Positions 24,881 to 34,334 of a stretch of 64,000 bases of DNA are shown here, piece after piece. Below the pieces are notes generated by a model. The model did no database searches, was not told the origin of the DNA, and saw only the letters and a list, made by a program, of their open reading frames with translations. Positions within the stretch are counted from its first letter, which is position 1; every line of letters starts with the position of its first letter. A program made the translations under genes and the position numbers. Location of the stretch: positions 805,834 through 869,833 of the forward strand of contig NZ_JAJVKW010000004.1 of assembly GCF_024198255.1 (NCBI RefSeq), in the 5' to 3' direction. This DNA is from Myxococcus guangdongensis (GTDB lineage Bacteria > Myxococcota > Myxococcia > Myxococcales > Myxococcaceae).

Positions 24881-26809
24881 ATGTCCGACATGATCACCGT
24901 GACGCTCCCCGACGGCACCCAGAAGCAGACGGCCCGGGGGACGACCATCGCGGACTTCGTGCGGGAGGGCATCGGCGCGGGCCTGGCGAAGGCCGCCCTG
25001 TTCGCCCGGGTGAACGGCCAGGACATGGACCTGAGCCGCAAGCTGGACGAGGACGTGAAGCTGCAGATCTTCACGCCCAAGAGCCCCGAGTCCCTGGAGC
25101 TCATCCGTCACGACGCGGCCCACGTGGTGGCCAGCGCCGTCCAGCGCATCTTCCCCGGCACCCAGGTGACCATCGGTCCGGCGACGGAGGAGGGCTTCTA
25201 CTACGACTTCTTCCGCGAGAAGCCCTTCACGCCCGAGGACCTGGAGAAGATCGAGGCCGAGGCCAACGCCGAGCTGAAGAAGGACATGGCGTTCGTCCGC
25301 ACCGAGATCTCCATGGAGGAGGCCATCCGCCTCTTCGAGGAGAAGGGCGAGAAGTTCAAGGTGGAGATCGTCAAGGACATCGCCGAGCGCGGCGCCAAGA
25401 CGCTCACCCTCTACACCCACGGCGACTGGGTGGACTTCTGCCTGGGGCCCCACGCCCCGAGCACGGGGAAGATCGGCATCATCAAGATCCTCTCCTCGAG
25501 CGGCGCCTACTGGCGCGGTGACCATCGCAACCCGATGCTCCAGCGCGTCTACGGCACGGCCTTCTTCGACAAGAAGGCGCTGCAGGAGTACCTGACGCGC
25601 ATCGAGGAGTCGAAGAAGCGCGACCACCGCAAGCTGGGCAAGGAGCTGGATCTCTTCCACTTCCACCCGTACGCGCCGGGCGCGGCCTTCTGGACCGCCA
25701 AGGGCACGACCTTCTACCAGACGCTCTCCGACTGGATGCGCCGCCTGACGAAGGACGACGGCTACGTGGAGATCAAGACCCCCTTGATGTTCAACAAGGG
25801 GCTCTGGGAGACCAGCGGCCACTGGGGCAAGTACAAGGAGAACATGTTCCTCGTGCTCGACAGCGAGTCGGGAGAGCATGACTTCTCGCTCAAGCCGATG
25901 AACTGCCCGTCGCACCACCTGTTCTACGGCTTCAAGAAGCACAGCTACCGCGACCTGCCCCTGCGCCTGCACACCCAGGACGTGCTGCACCGCAACGAGG
26001 CGGCCGGCTCGCTGGGTGGACTCACCCGCGTGCGCCAGTTCGCGCAGGACGACGCGCACATCTACTGCACCGAGGCGCAGATCACCGACGAGGTGAAGCG
26101 CTTCGTGAAGCTGCTGGACCACGTCTACAAGGCGGTGGGCCTGACGTACGCGGTGAAGCTGTCCACCCGTCCCGAGCAGCGCCTGGGTGACGACTCCCTG
26201 TGGGACCGGGCCGAGGCGGGCCTCAAGACGGCGCTCGAGTCGCTGGGCCTCGCGTACGAGCTGGCCCCGGGCGACGGCGCCTTCTATGGCCCGAAGATCG
26301 ACTTCGCGGTGTCCGACAGCATCGGCCGGCGGTGGCAGCTGGGCACCATGCAGCTGGACTACCTGGCCCCGGAGCGCTTCGACCTGTCGTACGTTGGCGA
26401 GGACAACGCGCTGCACCGCCCCGTGGTGCTCCACCGCGCCATCTTCGGCTCCTTCGAGCGCTTCACGGCCATCCTCATCGAGCACTTCGCGGGGGCCTTC
26501 CCGGCGTGGCTCGCGCCCATCCAGGCGGTCATCGTCGTGGTGGCGGACCGTCAGGCGGAGTACGCCCTCAAGGTGCGCGACACGCTGCGGGCCAAGGGCT
26601 TCCGGGTGGACTTCGATGATCGCGGCATGTCGCTCAACGCGAAGATCCGCGAGGCCCAGCTTCAGAAGATCCCGTTCACCCTCGTGGTGGGCGACAACGA
26701 GGTCGCCGCCGAGGGTGTGTCCCCCCGTCGCTACGGCGGCGAGGACCTCAAGAGCATGAAGCTCACCGACTTCGAGGCCCTGTTGGCCAAGGAGGCCACG
26801 CTGCCGTGA
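24881..26809 (+). CDS. thrS: Threonyl-tRNA synthetase
   Basis: A full-length 642-residue class II threonyl-tRNA synthetase. The N-terminal TGS domain (about 1-65) is followed by the editing/SAD region (about 65-240, with [13 protein letters not shown] and YYDFF). The catalytic core (about 270-540) contains [20 protein letters not shown], where Cys and His residues bind the active-site zinc, and [13 protein letters not shown] (motif 3). The C-terminal HGTP anticodon-binding domain (about 545-640) follows. GGAGG with 6-base spacing fixes the ATG at 24881. It is preceded by a terminator-like hairpin and followed by the rpmI promoter and leader rather than infC. Confidence 0.98.
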   Translation: MSDMITVTLPDGTQKQTARGTTIADFVREGIGAGLAKAALFARVNGQDMDLSRKLDEDVKLQIFTPKSPESLELIRHDAAHVVASAVQRIFPGTQVTIGPATEEGFYYDFFREKPFTPEDLEKIEAEANAELKKDMAFVRTEISMEEAIRLFEEKGEKFKVEIVKDIAERGAKTLTLYTHGDWVDFCLGPHAPSTGKIGIIKILSSSGAYWRGDHRNPMLQRVYGTAFFDKKALQEYLTRIEESKKRDHRKLGKELDLFHFHPYAPGAAFWTAKGTTFYQTLSDWMRRLTKDDGYVEIKTPLMFNKGLWETSGHWGKYKENMFLVLDSESGEHDFSLKPMNCPSHHLFYGFKKHSYRDLPLRLHTQDVLHRNEAAGSLGGLTRVRQFAQDDAHIYCTEAQITDEVKRFVKLLDHVYKAVGLTYAVKLSTRPEQRLGDDSLWDRAEAGLKTALESLGLAYELAPGDGAFYGPKIDFAVSDSIGRRWQLGTMQLDYLAPERFDLSYVGEDNALHRPVVLHRAIFGSFERFTAILIEHFAGAFPAWLAPIQAVIVVVADRQAEYALKVRDTLRAKGFRVDFDDRGMSLNAKIREAQLQKIPFTLVVGDNEVAAEGVSPRRYGGEDLKSMKLTDFEALLAKEATLP

Positions 26810-26838
26810 GCAGTTGGCCCGCGTCTTGCGGACTGGTC

Positions 26839-26866
26839 TTGACTCCCAGTTTCACCCAAGTAAGGT
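26839..26866 (+). promoter_or_regulatory. Promoter of rpmI-rplT
   Basis: TTGACT (26839-26844), 16-base spacer, TAAGGT (26861-26866), placed 30 bases after the thrS stop. It implies a leader of about 280 bases before rpmI. Confidence 0.6.
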
Positions 26867-27153
26867 GCGGCGCTTTCCGATGGGGGCGTACACCGCTCGG
26901 GTGGTGAGCGAGCGGGTGGCTGGGCGAGGGTGGAGGACTGGGAGGGTGGCCGGGGCGGACGGACGGTGTGGGAGAGGGCAGGCAACCCGGAGCGGCGGCG
27001 ACCGTGTAGGCGCGCAGAGCCACTTCTGAGTGCGGAAGCCATTCCAGTCGCGACGAAAGAGTGATACAGGCTGCCGCCTCCCGCCGTGGCCTGGAAGTGA
27101 CAACGCCTGAGGCCGCGAAGCTGACGGCACGCTGTAAGGAAGGAATCAGGACG
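26867..27153 (+). promoter_or_regulatory. Long 5' leader of rpmI-rplT; infC absent
   Basis: The 344 bases between thrS and rpmI hold no IF3-like reading frame in any frame. The transcribed part is about 280 bases, G-rich in its first half, with complementary segments TTCCAG (27041-27046) and CTGGAA (27091-27096) near its end. In other bacteria L20 represses its operon by binding a structured leader, so this is a candidate L20 control region. The assignment rests on position, not on a recognised consensus. Confidence 0.4.
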
Positions 27154-27360
27154 ATGCCGAAGTTGAAGACCCGCAGTGGCGCGAAGAAGCGCTTCCAGGT
27201 GAAGAAGAGCGGCCAGGTCAAGCACGGCAAGGCCTACGGCAAGCACCTCTTCACGCACGCCAAGACGCCGAAGCAGAAGCGCGGCAACCGCGGCACCAGC
27301 CATCTTCGCGATATGGACGCGAAGAAGGTCATCAAGGAGATGTTCCCCTACGGGGCCTGA
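27154..27360 (+). CDS. rpmI: 50S ribosomal protein bL35
   Basis: A 68-residue basic protein starting MPKLKTRSGAKKRF, the canonical bL35 N-terminus, with LFTHAKTPKQKRGNRGT and the C-terminal DAKKVIKEMFPYG. The ATG at 27154 follows AAGGAAGGA. An upstream in-frame ATG at 27061 gives a non-homologous extension. It binds 23S rRNA in the large subunit. rplT follows after 92 bases. Confidence 0.98.
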   Translation: MPKLKTRSGAKKRFQVKKSGQVKHGKAYGKHLFTHAKTPKQKRGNRGTSHLRDMDAKKVIKEMFPYGA

Positions 27361-27452
27361 GCCTCGGCTCGGCAACCCTGACGTCCCTGGTGGAGCGGCG
27401 TGAAGCCTGCGCCCCGGGACCGACAACCTACGCAGTACGGAGTGAGTGAGAC

Positions 27453-27800
27453 ATGCGCGTCAAGAAGGGTGTAAAGGCTCGTCGCCGTCGCAATAGTATC
27501 CTGAAGCTTGCCAAGGGCTTCCGCGGCCGTCGCAAGAACTGCTTCCGCCGGGCGAACCAGGCGGTCGAGCGCGCGCTGGACTACGCCAGCCGCGACCGCA
27601 TGCAGCGCAAGCGTGACTTCCGTCGCCTGTGGATCGTCCGCATCAACGCGGCGGCCCGCACGGTCGGCCTCTCGTACTCCAAGCTCATCGCGGGCCTGGC
27701 CAAGGCGAAGGTCAGCCTGGACCGCAAGGTCCTGTCGGACATGGCCATCGCGGATCCCGCGGGCTTCGCGGCCGTCGCCAACATCGCGAAGGCGGCCTGA
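27453..27800 (+). CDS. rplT: 50S ribosomal protein bL20
   Basis: A 115-residue bL20 of normal length. The basic N-terminal tail ([17 protein letters not shown]) threads into the 23S rRNA, and the globular part holds [23 protein letters not shown]. It is needed for early 50S assembly and in several bacteria represses its own operon. A terminator (27877-27906) follows before pheS. Confidence 0.98.
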   Translation: MRVKKGVKARRRRNSILKLAKGFRGRRKNCFRRANQAVERALDYASRDRMQRKRDFRRLWIVRINAAARTVGLSYSKLIAGLAKAKVSLDRKVLSDMAIADPAGFAAVANIAKAA

Positions 27801-27851
27801 GACACGCCGGCCCTCACGGGCGGGTGACAGAGCGGGTGGGGTGGCCTTCAC

Positions 27852-27906
27852 GGGCCGCCCGCCTGCGAGAGTGAACGGGTCGCCTCACCAGGCGGCCCTT
27901 TTTTTT
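27852..27906 (+). terminator. Terminator with overlapping anti-terminator, upstream of pheS
   Basis: The terminator stem is GGGTCGCCT (27877-27885) with AGGCGGCCC (27890-27898), followed by T8 (27899-27906). The downstream arm GGCGGCCC (27891-27898) can instead pair perfectly with GGGCCGCC at 27852-27859, which would open the terminator. The mutually exclusive folds, 52 bases before the pheS ATG, are what a transcription attenuator looks like. A short frame starting GTG at 27824 overlaps the upstream arm but has no Phe codons. Confidence 0.7.
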
Positions 27907-27958
27907 GTCCCGGAAGAAGCCCACGGGCCCGGGGAAGCGAGAACGGAGGCACACGGCC

Positions 27959-29008
27959 ATGCGTGACAGGTTGCAGGCGTTGGCGGAGGCCGCGCGGCAG
28001 GAGATTGCGGGCGCGTCGGACAGGCCCTCGGTGGAGGCGCTCAAGGTCCGCTACCTGGGCAAGAAGGGCGAGCTGTCCGCGGTGCTCGGCGGCATGGGCA
28101 AGCTGGCTCCGGACGAGCGGCGGGCGCTGGGCGAGGTGGCCAACACCGTCAAGGCGGAGCTGGAGACGCTCTTGTCCGCGGCCCTCCAGCGGGTCGAGGA
28201 CGCGGAGTTGGAGGCGCAGCTGCAGGGCCCCGGGCTGGATGTGACGCTGCCGGGCCGCGCGGTGAAGCCGGGCAGCCGGCACCCGGTGTCGCGGACGATG
28301 GAGGACATCGTCCGGACGTTCTCCCGGCTCGGCTTCGACGTGGCGAGTGGTCCCGAGATTGAGCTCGACTACTTCAACTTCGAGGCGCTGAACCTGCCGA
28401 AGGACCACCCCGCGCGGGACATGCAGGACACGTTCTACGTGGACGAGCCGTCGCTGGGGCACGCGAAGAAGGCGGACAGCTCCGTGCTGCTGCGCACGCA
28501 CACGTCGCCGGTGCAGGTGCGCTACATGCTGCAGCGCAAGCCGCCCATCCGCGCGGTGATGCCGGGGCGGGTGTACCGGCGCGACTCGGACATCACCCAC
28601 ACGCCGATGTTCCACCAGGTGGAGGGCCTGCTGGTGGACAAGGACGTGACGTTCGCGGAGCTGAAGGGCTCGCTGGACGCGTTCGTGAAGGCGTTCTTCG
28701 GTTCGGAGACGAAGACGCGCTTCCGGCCGTCGTTCTTCCCCTTCACCGAGCCGTCGGCGGAGGTGGACATCTCCTGCACCTCGTGCGGCGGCAAGGGCTG
28801 CCGGGTGTGCAAGCAGACCGGGTGGCTGGAGGTGCTGGGCAGCGGGATGGTGCACCCGAACGTCTTCACGTCCGCGGGGTATGACCCGGGCGAGGTGACG
28901 GGGTACGCGTTCGGCATGGGCGTGGAGCGAATCGCCATGCTGCGCTACCGCATCGACGACCTGCGGATGATGTTCGAGAACGACGCTCGGTTCCTCGAGC
29001 AGTTCTGA
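27959..29008 (+). CDS. pheS: Phenylalanyl-tRNA synthetase alpha subunit
   Basis: A 349-residue PheS. The N-terminal coiled-coil arm (about 1-85) binds tRNA. The class II catalytic core holds [31 protein letters not shown], a four-Cys knuckle in [17 protein letters not shown], then GSGMVHPNV and motif 3 [12 protein letters not shown]. The ATG at 27959 is preferred: GGAGG lies upstream, and the TTG at 27905 would start within the terminator T-run. It forms an alpha2-beta2 enzyme with PheT, encoded 92 bases downstream. Confidence 0.97.
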   Translation: MRDRLQALAEAARQEIAGASDRPSVEALKVRYLGKKGELSAVLGGMGKLAPDERRALGEVANTVKAELETLLSAALQRVEDAELEAQLQGPGLDVTLPGRAVKPGSRHPVSRTMEDIVRTFSRLGFDVASGPEIELDYFNFEALNLPKDHPARDMQDTFYVDEPSLGHAKKADSSVLLRTHTSPVQVRYMLQRKPPIRAVMPGRVYRRDSDITHTPMFHQVEGLLVDKDVTFAELKGSLDAFVKAFFGSETKTRFRPSFFPFTEPSAEVDISCTSCGGKGCRVCKQTGWLEVLGSGMVHPNVFTSAGYDPGEVTGYAFGMGVERIAMLRYRIDDLRMMFENDARFLEQF

Positions 29009-29100
29009 GTCCTGGCGGGCGCGGGCCCGCATGCCGCTCCAGGAGGAGTGGCGCGGCCCGCGCTCCTGTCTTCGTCCCGAGAGAGCAAGAGGGTGGACCT

Positions 29101-31515
29101 GTGAAGATTTCGGTGAAGTGGCTCGGCGATTACGTGGCGCTGCCGCCGTCGGTGGACGAGCTGGCGCGCAAGTTGACCGCGGCGGGCCTGGAGATTGAGG
29201 GCCAGGAGCGTCCGGCCGAGGGCCTGCGCGGCGTGGTGGTGGCGCAGATCAAGGAGTCGGTGCAGCACCCCAACGCGGACAAGCTCTCCGTCACGAAGAT
29301 CGACGCGGGCGGGGACGCGCTCATCCAGGTGGTGTGCGGCGCGAAGAACTACAAGGTCGGCGACAAGGTGCCGCTGGCCACCGTGGGCACGAAGCTGCCC
29401 AACGGGATGGAGATCAAGCAGGCGGCGCTTCGCGGCGTGGACAGCTCCGGCATGCTCTGCTCCTCGAAGGAGCTGGGGCTGAGCGAGGAGTCGAGCGGGC
29501 TGCTCATCCTTCCCGCGGACCTGAAGCCCGGCACGCCCATCGCCCAGGCGCTGGGGTTGGATGACGTGGTGCTGGAGGTGAACGTCACGCCGAACCGGCC
29601 GGACGCGCTGAGCCACCTGGGCGTGGCGCGCGAGGTAGGCGTGGTGACGGGGGCGGCGCTGAAGCTGCCCCAGCCCAAGCCCGTGGAGTCGGGGGGGCCC
29701 ATCTCCGAGAAGGTGAAGGTCCGGGTGGAGAGTCCGGAGCGCTGCCCGCGCTACGCGGCCCGGGTGGTGGAGAACATCACCATCAAGCCGTCGCCGCAGT
29801 GGATGCAGGACCGGCTGAAGGCCTGCGGCGTGCGGGCCCTCAACAACGTCGTGGACGTCACCAACTACGTGCTCCTGGAGTACGGCCAGCCGCTGCACGC
29901 GTTCGACCTGGACAAGCTGGCGGGCCACGAGCTCGTCATCCGCCAGGCGACGAAGGGCGAGCAGCTGACCACGCTGGATGGCAAGACGCGCACGCTGGAC
30001 GTGGATGATCTGGTCATCTGCGACCAGGAGCGGCCGCAGGCGCTCGCGGGCGTGATGGGCGGCGAGCACAGCGAAGTCACCGAGAAGACGACGCGGCTGG
30101 TGCTGGAGTCGGCGAACTTCCTGGCCTCGGGGGTGCGGCGGACGGCGAAGCGGAACGTGCTGCACACGGAGGGCTCGCACCGGTTCGAGCGTGGCGCGGA
30201 CATGGACACGGTGGTGCCGGCGCTGGATCGCGCGGCCCAGCTCATCGCGGAGCTGTCGGGTGGCACGGTGGCGTCGGGTCGGGCGGAGGTGTACCCGGCC
30301 GAGAAGCCTCGGCGGCAGGTGACGCTGCGCTTCGCGCGCGTGGAGAAGGTGCTGGGCGTGGCGGTGCCCGAGGCCGAGGTGCGGCGCATCCTGGCGGCGC
30401 TGGGCTTCGAGAAGGTGTCCGAGGCCGAGTGGCAGGCGACGTACGAGGTGCCTCGGGGGCGCGTGGACGTGGAGCGTGAGGAGGACCTGCTGGAGGAGGT
30501 CGCCCGCGTGTTCGGCTACGACAACATCCCGGCGAAGCTGCCGCGCGGGCTGGCGTCGCTGGCGCCGGAGCCCGCGAACTCGGAGGCCGAGCGCCGGCTG
30601 CGGCAGGCGCTGGCGGGGGCGGGGCTGGACGAGGTGGTGAACTACTCGTTCGTGGCGCCCCGGAGCCTGGAGGTACTGGGTCTGAAGGAGCAGCCGGTGG
30701 CGCTGCTCAACCCGCTGAGCGTCGAGCAGTCGGTGATGCGGACGAGCCTGCTGCCGGGCCTGCTGGAGAACCTGTCGCGCAGCGTGCGGCACCAGGTGGA
30801 GTCGGTGTCGCTGTACGAGACGGGCCGGGCGTACTTCCGGGACGCGCAGGGCGGGCAGGGGATCCGGCCGGCGGCGCGCGAGGTGAACCGGGTGGCGGGC
30901 CTGGTGTGGGGCCTGCGGGGTGGAGGCCGGAGCTGGACGCAGAAGGACGCGCGGGCGGACTTCTACGACGCCAAGGGGGCGGTGGAGGCGCTGCTGGCGG
31001 CGCTGCGGGTGGAAGGTGTCACCTGGTCGCTGGGCGGGCCTTCGGCGTACCACCCGCGAGCCAGCGCGGAGGTGAAGCTGGCGGACGGCACGGTGCTGGG
31101 CCACGTGGGGGAGCTGCACCCGAAGGTGGTGAAGGCGCAGGGGTTGCCCGAGGGCGTGTTCGTGTTCGAACTGGACACGGAGCCCCTGTACGCGGCGTCC
31201 CGGCTGGTGCCCGAGTACCGGGCGCTGCCGAAGTTCCCGGCGGTGCTGCGGGACCTGGCGGTGTTGGTGCCGGTGGAACTGGAGACGGGGGCGGTGCGGA
31301 AGGTGATTCTGGAGGTGGGCGGGGCGCTGGTGGAGGACGCGTTGGTGTTCGACGTGTACACGGGCAAGCCGATTCCCGAGGGGAAGAAGAACCTGGCGTT
31401 CGCGCTGCGGTACCGGGCTGCCGACAGGACGTTGACGGACGTGGAGGTCAGCGAGGCGCACAAGCGGATCGTCTCGGAGGTGGACCAGCGGCTGGGTGCC
31501 TCGTTGCGTGCCTGA
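29101..31515 (+). CDS. pheT: Phenylalanyl-tRNA synthetase beta subunit
   Basis: An 804-residue PheT with standard domain order: N-terminal B1 and EMAP-like tRNA-binding domain (about 40-150, with KESVQHPNADKLSVTKID), B3/B4 editing domain (about 210-390, ALNNVVDVTNYVLLEYGQPL), B5 (about 400-475), the catalytic-like fold (about 490-690, FGYDNIPAKLP) and the C-terminal ferredoxin-like anticodon-binding domain (about 710-804, ALPKFPAVLRDLAVLVP). The start is GTG at 29101, with AAGAGGGTGG upstream. Confidence 0.97.
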   Translation: MKISVKWLGDYVALPPSVDELARKLTAAGLEIEGQERPAEGLRGVVVAQIKESVQHPNADKLSVTKIDAGGDALIQVVCGAKNYKVGDKVPLATVGTKLPNGMEIKQAALRGVDSSGMLCSSKELGLSEESSGLLILPADLKPGTPIAQALGLDDVVLEVNVTPNRPDALSHLGVAREVGVVTGAALKLPQPKPVESGGPISEKVKVRVESPERCPRYAARVVENITIKPSPQWMQDRLKACGVRALNNVVDVTNYVLLEYGQPLHAFDLDKLAGHELVIRQATKGEQLTTLDGKTRTLDVDDLVICDQERPQALAGVMGGEHSEVTEKTTRLVLESANFLASGVRRTAKRNVLHTEGSHRFERGADMDTVVPALDRAAQLIAELSGGTVASGRAEVYPAEKPRRQVTLRFARVEKVLGVAVPEAEVRRILAALGFEKVSEAEWQATYEVPRGRVDVEREEDLLEEVARVFGYDNIPAKLPRGLASLAPEPANSEAERRLRQALAGAGLDEVVNYSFVAPRSLEVLGLKEQPVALLNPLSVEQSVMRTSLLPGLLENLSRSVRHQVESVSLYETGRAYFRDAQGGQGIRPAAREVNRVAGLVWGLRGGGRSWTQKDARADFYDAKGAVEALLAALRVEGVTWSLGGPSAYHPRASAEVKLADGTVLGHVGELHPKVVKAQGLPEGVFVFELDTEPLYAASRLVPEYRALPKFPAVLRDLAVLVPVELETGAVRKVILEVGGALVEDALVFDVYTGKPIPEGKKNLAFALRYRAADRTLTDVEVSEAHKRIVSEVDQRLGASLRA

Positions 31516-31614
31516 ATTCCTGAATGAAGTCAGAGGGTTGACTTGGCTTCGGGAAGGCTGCAACAGTGGCCGGGCGTTCACCGCGCTGAGGGTGAGGGCA
31601 ACCCGGGGATTCGC

Positions 31615-32004
31615 ATGACGAAGGCGGACATCATCGAGGGCGTCTACGAGAAGGTCGGCTTCTCGAAGAAGGAGTCGGCCGAGATCGTGGAACTCGTGTT
31701 CGACACGCTCAAGGAGACGCTGGAGCGCGGGGACAAGATCAAGATCTCCGGGTTCGGCAACTTCCAGGTGCGCCAGAAGAAGGCGCGCGTGGGCCGCAAC
31801 CCGCAGACGGGCAAGGAGATCGAGATCTCGGCGCGTCGGGTGCTGACCTTCCGGCCGAGCCAGGTGTTGAAGAGCGCGCTGAACGGCGAGGCACCGCCCG
31901 AGGATCACGCGGAGATCGACGCGCGGGAGGAGGCGGCGGCGGACGCGGCGGAGGCCCGTGGCGAGGACTTCGACGAGGAGGGAATGGAGGAGTCCGAAGG
32001 GTAG
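31615..32004 (+). CDS. ihfA: Integration host factor alpha with acidic tail
   Basis: A 129-residue HU/IHF-family protein; IHF-alpha is usually about 100. Residues 1-95 are canonical: MTKADIIEGVYEKVGFSKKE, then KISGFGNFQVRQKKARVGRN, the DNA-intercalating arm with RNPQTGKEIEISARRVLTF, and SQVLKSALN. The last ~30 residues are strongly acidic (EEAAADAAEARGEDFDEEGM...), an extension absent from enterobacterial IhfA. It bends DNA at regulatory sites. The ATG at 31615 begins the homology. It follows pheT by 99 bases; a possible own promoter has TTGACT at 31538-31543. Confidence 0.93.
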   Translation: MTKADIIEGVYEKVGFSKKESAEIVELVFDTLKETLERGDKIKISGFGNFQVRQKKARVGRNPQTGKEIEISARRVLTFRPSQVLKSALNGEAPPEDHAEIDAREEAAADAAEARGEDFDEEGMEESEG

Positions 32005-32033
32005 GTTTTTCCACGGCGCCCTGCTGCTCTTGC

Positions 32034-32062
32034 TTGACCTGAGCGTTGTGTAGGGGCATAAG
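32034..32062 (+). promoter_or_regulatory. Promoter of tRNA-Pro
   Basis: TTGACC (32034-32039), 17-base spacer, CATAAG (32057-32062), 38 bases upstream of the mature tRNA. Confidence 0.6.
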
Positions 32063-32099
32063 GGCGCACCGTTTCACGACGGCGGCAGCAAAGAGGTTC

Positions 32100-32177
<78 letters not shown>

Positions 32178-32180
32178 ATA

Positions 32181-32234
32181 GAAGGCCCTGGAGTCCTTGG
32201 CGAAAGCTGGGGACTCCAGGGCCTTCGACTTTTC
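32181..32234 (+). terminator. Terminator of tRNA-Pro
   Basis: Sixteen-base arms (32181-32196 and 32211-32226) pair perfectly around a 14-base loop. The T-rich tail (GACTTTT, 32227-32233) follows. Strong intrinsic terminator. Confidence 0.85.
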
Positions 32235-32356
32235 TGGCGTCCGGTTGCTCGGCAGCGCGTGGAGTTGAGCCGCTGCGTCGGACTCGGACGCGGATGCGTT
32301 CTGTCTCACTGGGCTGTGGATGTCACACAGTGGCGGGCTCCCTCGAATCACGCCAG

Positions 32357-32371
32357 ATGCCAGCATGGCAT
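32357..32371 (+). promoter_or_regulatory. Palindrome upstream of the zinc-ribbon/EEP gene
   Basis: ATGCCA-GCA-TGGCAT, 31 bases before the ATG at 32403. Candidate operator only. Confidence 0.25.
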
Positions 32372-32402
32372 GTGCCTTGCTGCCGGTGCGAACGGGGGAA
32401 CG

Positions 32403-34334
32403 ATGCCAACGTGTTCGCTGCCGACGTGTGGATTCGCGATGTTTCCGCTCTCCGCCTGGAGGTGTGTGGCATGTGGACTCGTCGTCAACGTCCATCAACC
32501 CTGCCTTCTCCAACATGCCAAGAAGGGGCTGGGGGGCGCGTGGCTGAAGTGCCCGAATCGACCCTCGGGATCACACGCCTACGTCGTCGACGCTGGCGCG
32601 TCCGCGAGCACCTCGGCTGCGAGCGCGGTCACCGCCACGGTTTCAACCGCGAGCGCGACGGCGGCGGCGGGCGCGCCCAGTGTCGCGGCAGCGGCCGCCA
32701 TGGCGTCCTTCATGGGAGCGCCCCCAGGCGCGTTGCTTCGCGGGGCTCCGTCTCTGGTAGGGCCGAGGGTGAGCCCCCTGTTGGCGGGGGCCCCTGCGCC
32801 GGCGGCGGGGGGCGGCGCCAACGCTCCTCCTCCGCAGGGGACTGCCAGGCCGCCCCTGCCCAGGCTCTTCCACTGCAAGCGCTGCGGTGGGTTGGTCGCG
32901 TTGACGAATGAAATCCTGAAGGCAGGGCTGGTGGTTTGTGACGGCTGTTCGAAGGTGTTGAGCCAGGCAGTCAGCGCGCCTGGGGGCTTCACTTACCGGG
33001 GCACGGTCGTGCACCACCACCAGCAGTTCGTCCACCAGGCGCGCCATCAGCAGGTGGGCTCCAACGCCAAGGTGCAGCGATACTATTCGGAAGGGGCGCG
33101 TCCCACTGGGGCGGTCGACAGGGATTCAAAGGCATTCGCGACCCGGGACGACCTGGCGAAACCACAGCCACCCGTGGTCTTGCAGATTCAATGCATGGTT
33201 TTGTTCATCCCGTTCGACGCGGGCAAGAACTTCTACAAGAAGAGCGGAGCGAAAGGGACGCTCCATGCAGACCTCGTCCCGTCGAAGGGCAACCACTTCG
33301 CACCGCTCGCGGACCTGACCGCGTCCAAGGCGCTGAGCCAGTACAACAACGCGAAGCTCCCCAACGCCACGGCCTTCGAGAAACCCGTCGTCGCTTCCAC
33401 CGCGACGGCCGCCACGCCCGCCGCCGCCGCTCCCACGGGGGCTGCCGCGGCCGCCGCGTCCTCGTCCTCGGGCTCGGCCGCGGCTGCTCCCAGGCTGCTG
33501 CTGATGGCGGAGCTTGCTCATCGCTATAGCGACATCGTTCGCGAGCACATCATCAAGAGCACGGACGTCGATGTCTGGATGAAGATCCACCTCAAGGGGG
33601 GCGCGAACATGCGCTCCGAACTGGTGCGGTTCTGTCCGGAGATCATCTTCCTGTCGGAGGAGCCCACCGATGCACCGTTCCCCGACGCGCTGAACCCGTT
33701 TCCCCAGCTCGCCTACCGGAAGATTGGGAGCCTCAAGGAGCTCCTCCGCGGAACGATGAGCGTCGACTGCAAGAATGAAATCGCCGTCTATGCCTTGGAA
33801 GACGCAGGGGCCACGGGGCCCTCCATCTACTCGGTGGGACATTTACTGCGCCAAGGCGTGAAGCATCAGGAGAAGTGGCTCTGTGTCACGAAGCGCGCCA
33901 GGGATTTCCCCGGGGCCATCACCATCGCGGGCGTCCACCTGGATTCAGGCTACACGGGGAAGGTCGCCGCCGCGGCCAAGGAGGGGGCACTGGAGACAGT
34001 CGGCAAGTTCGCGCAGACCCGTGGAGTTGACGCCCTGTTGGGGGATCTCAATATGGATTCGGCCGAACTGCACGGAGGCTTCTTCCCGAACCACCTCGCC
34101 TTCATGGTCAACCCGACGGATGGGGCCATCTATCCGGTGTATCAGGTGTCGCACTCCAACAGCTCGGACACGAAGAACTACATGGGTGGGCTGATTGTCG
34201 ATAAGTCCCGGGTAGGGCTGCTGCCGTTGAATCTGAGGGGACAATGGGCGATGTCGCTCTCTCGTACGATTGATAATGCTTACTATTCGGACCACCCGGC
34301 CATCATCATCCACTACGTCAAGCGCTTGGGTTGA
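32403..34334 (+). CDS. Zinc-ribbon protein with EEP (DNase I-like) C-terminal domain
   Basis: A 643-residue protein I do not recognise as a whole. Residues 1-50 have paired cysteines (C4, C9, C21, C24, C34, C50) fitting a zinc module. Residues 62-155 are an Ala/Pro/Gly linker. A second ribbon has CxxC at 158/161 and 179/182. A second Ala/Ser linker (about 328-363) precedes the C-terminal domain. That domain carries exonuclease/endonuclease/phosphatase hallmarks: GVHLDSG (510-516), GDLN (547-550) and SDHPAI (629-634). The ATG at 32403 follows GGGGGA; the open frame further upstream is tRNA and terminator sequence. There is no signal peptide and no immunity-like neighbour. Its 3' part uses more A/T-ending codons than adjacent genes. 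A nuclease or phosphodiesterase, possibly an effector, is inferred. Confidence 0.6.
   Translation: MPTCSLPTCGFAMFPLSAWRCVACGLVVNVHQPCLLQHAKKGLGGAWLKCPNRPSGSHAYVVDAGASASTSAASAVTATVSTASATAAAGAPSVAAAAAMASFMGAPPGALLRGAPSLVGPRVSPLLAGAPAPAAGGGANAPPPQGTARPPLPRLFHCKRCGGLVALTNEILKAGLVVCDGCSKVLSQAVSAPGGFTYRGTVVHHHQQFVHQARHQQVGSNAKVQRYYSEGARPTGAVDRDSKAFATRDDLAKPQPPVVLQIQCMVLFIPFDAGKNFYKKSGAKGTLHADLVPSKGNHFAPLADLTASKALSQYNNAKLPNATAFEKPVVASTATAATPAAAAPTGAAAAAASSSSGSAAAAPRLLLMAELAHRYSDIVREHIIKSTDVDVWMKIHLKGGANMRSELVRFCPEIIFLSEEPTDAPFPDALNPFPQLAYRKIGSLKELLRGTMSVDCKNEIAVYALEDAGATGPSIYSVGHLLRQGVKHQEKWLCVTKRARDFPGAITIAGVHLDSGYTGKVAAAAKEGALETVGKFAQTRGVDALLGDLNMDSAELHGGFFPNHLAFMVNPTDGAIYPVYQVSHSNSSDTKNYMGGLIVDKSRVGLLPLNLRGQWAMSLSRTIDNAYYSDHPAIIIHYVKRLG

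Noticed and set aside
26810..27153. A hidden or decayed infC between thrS and rpmI
   Set aside because: No IF3-like segment can be read in any frame, and the interval is shorter than a full infC.
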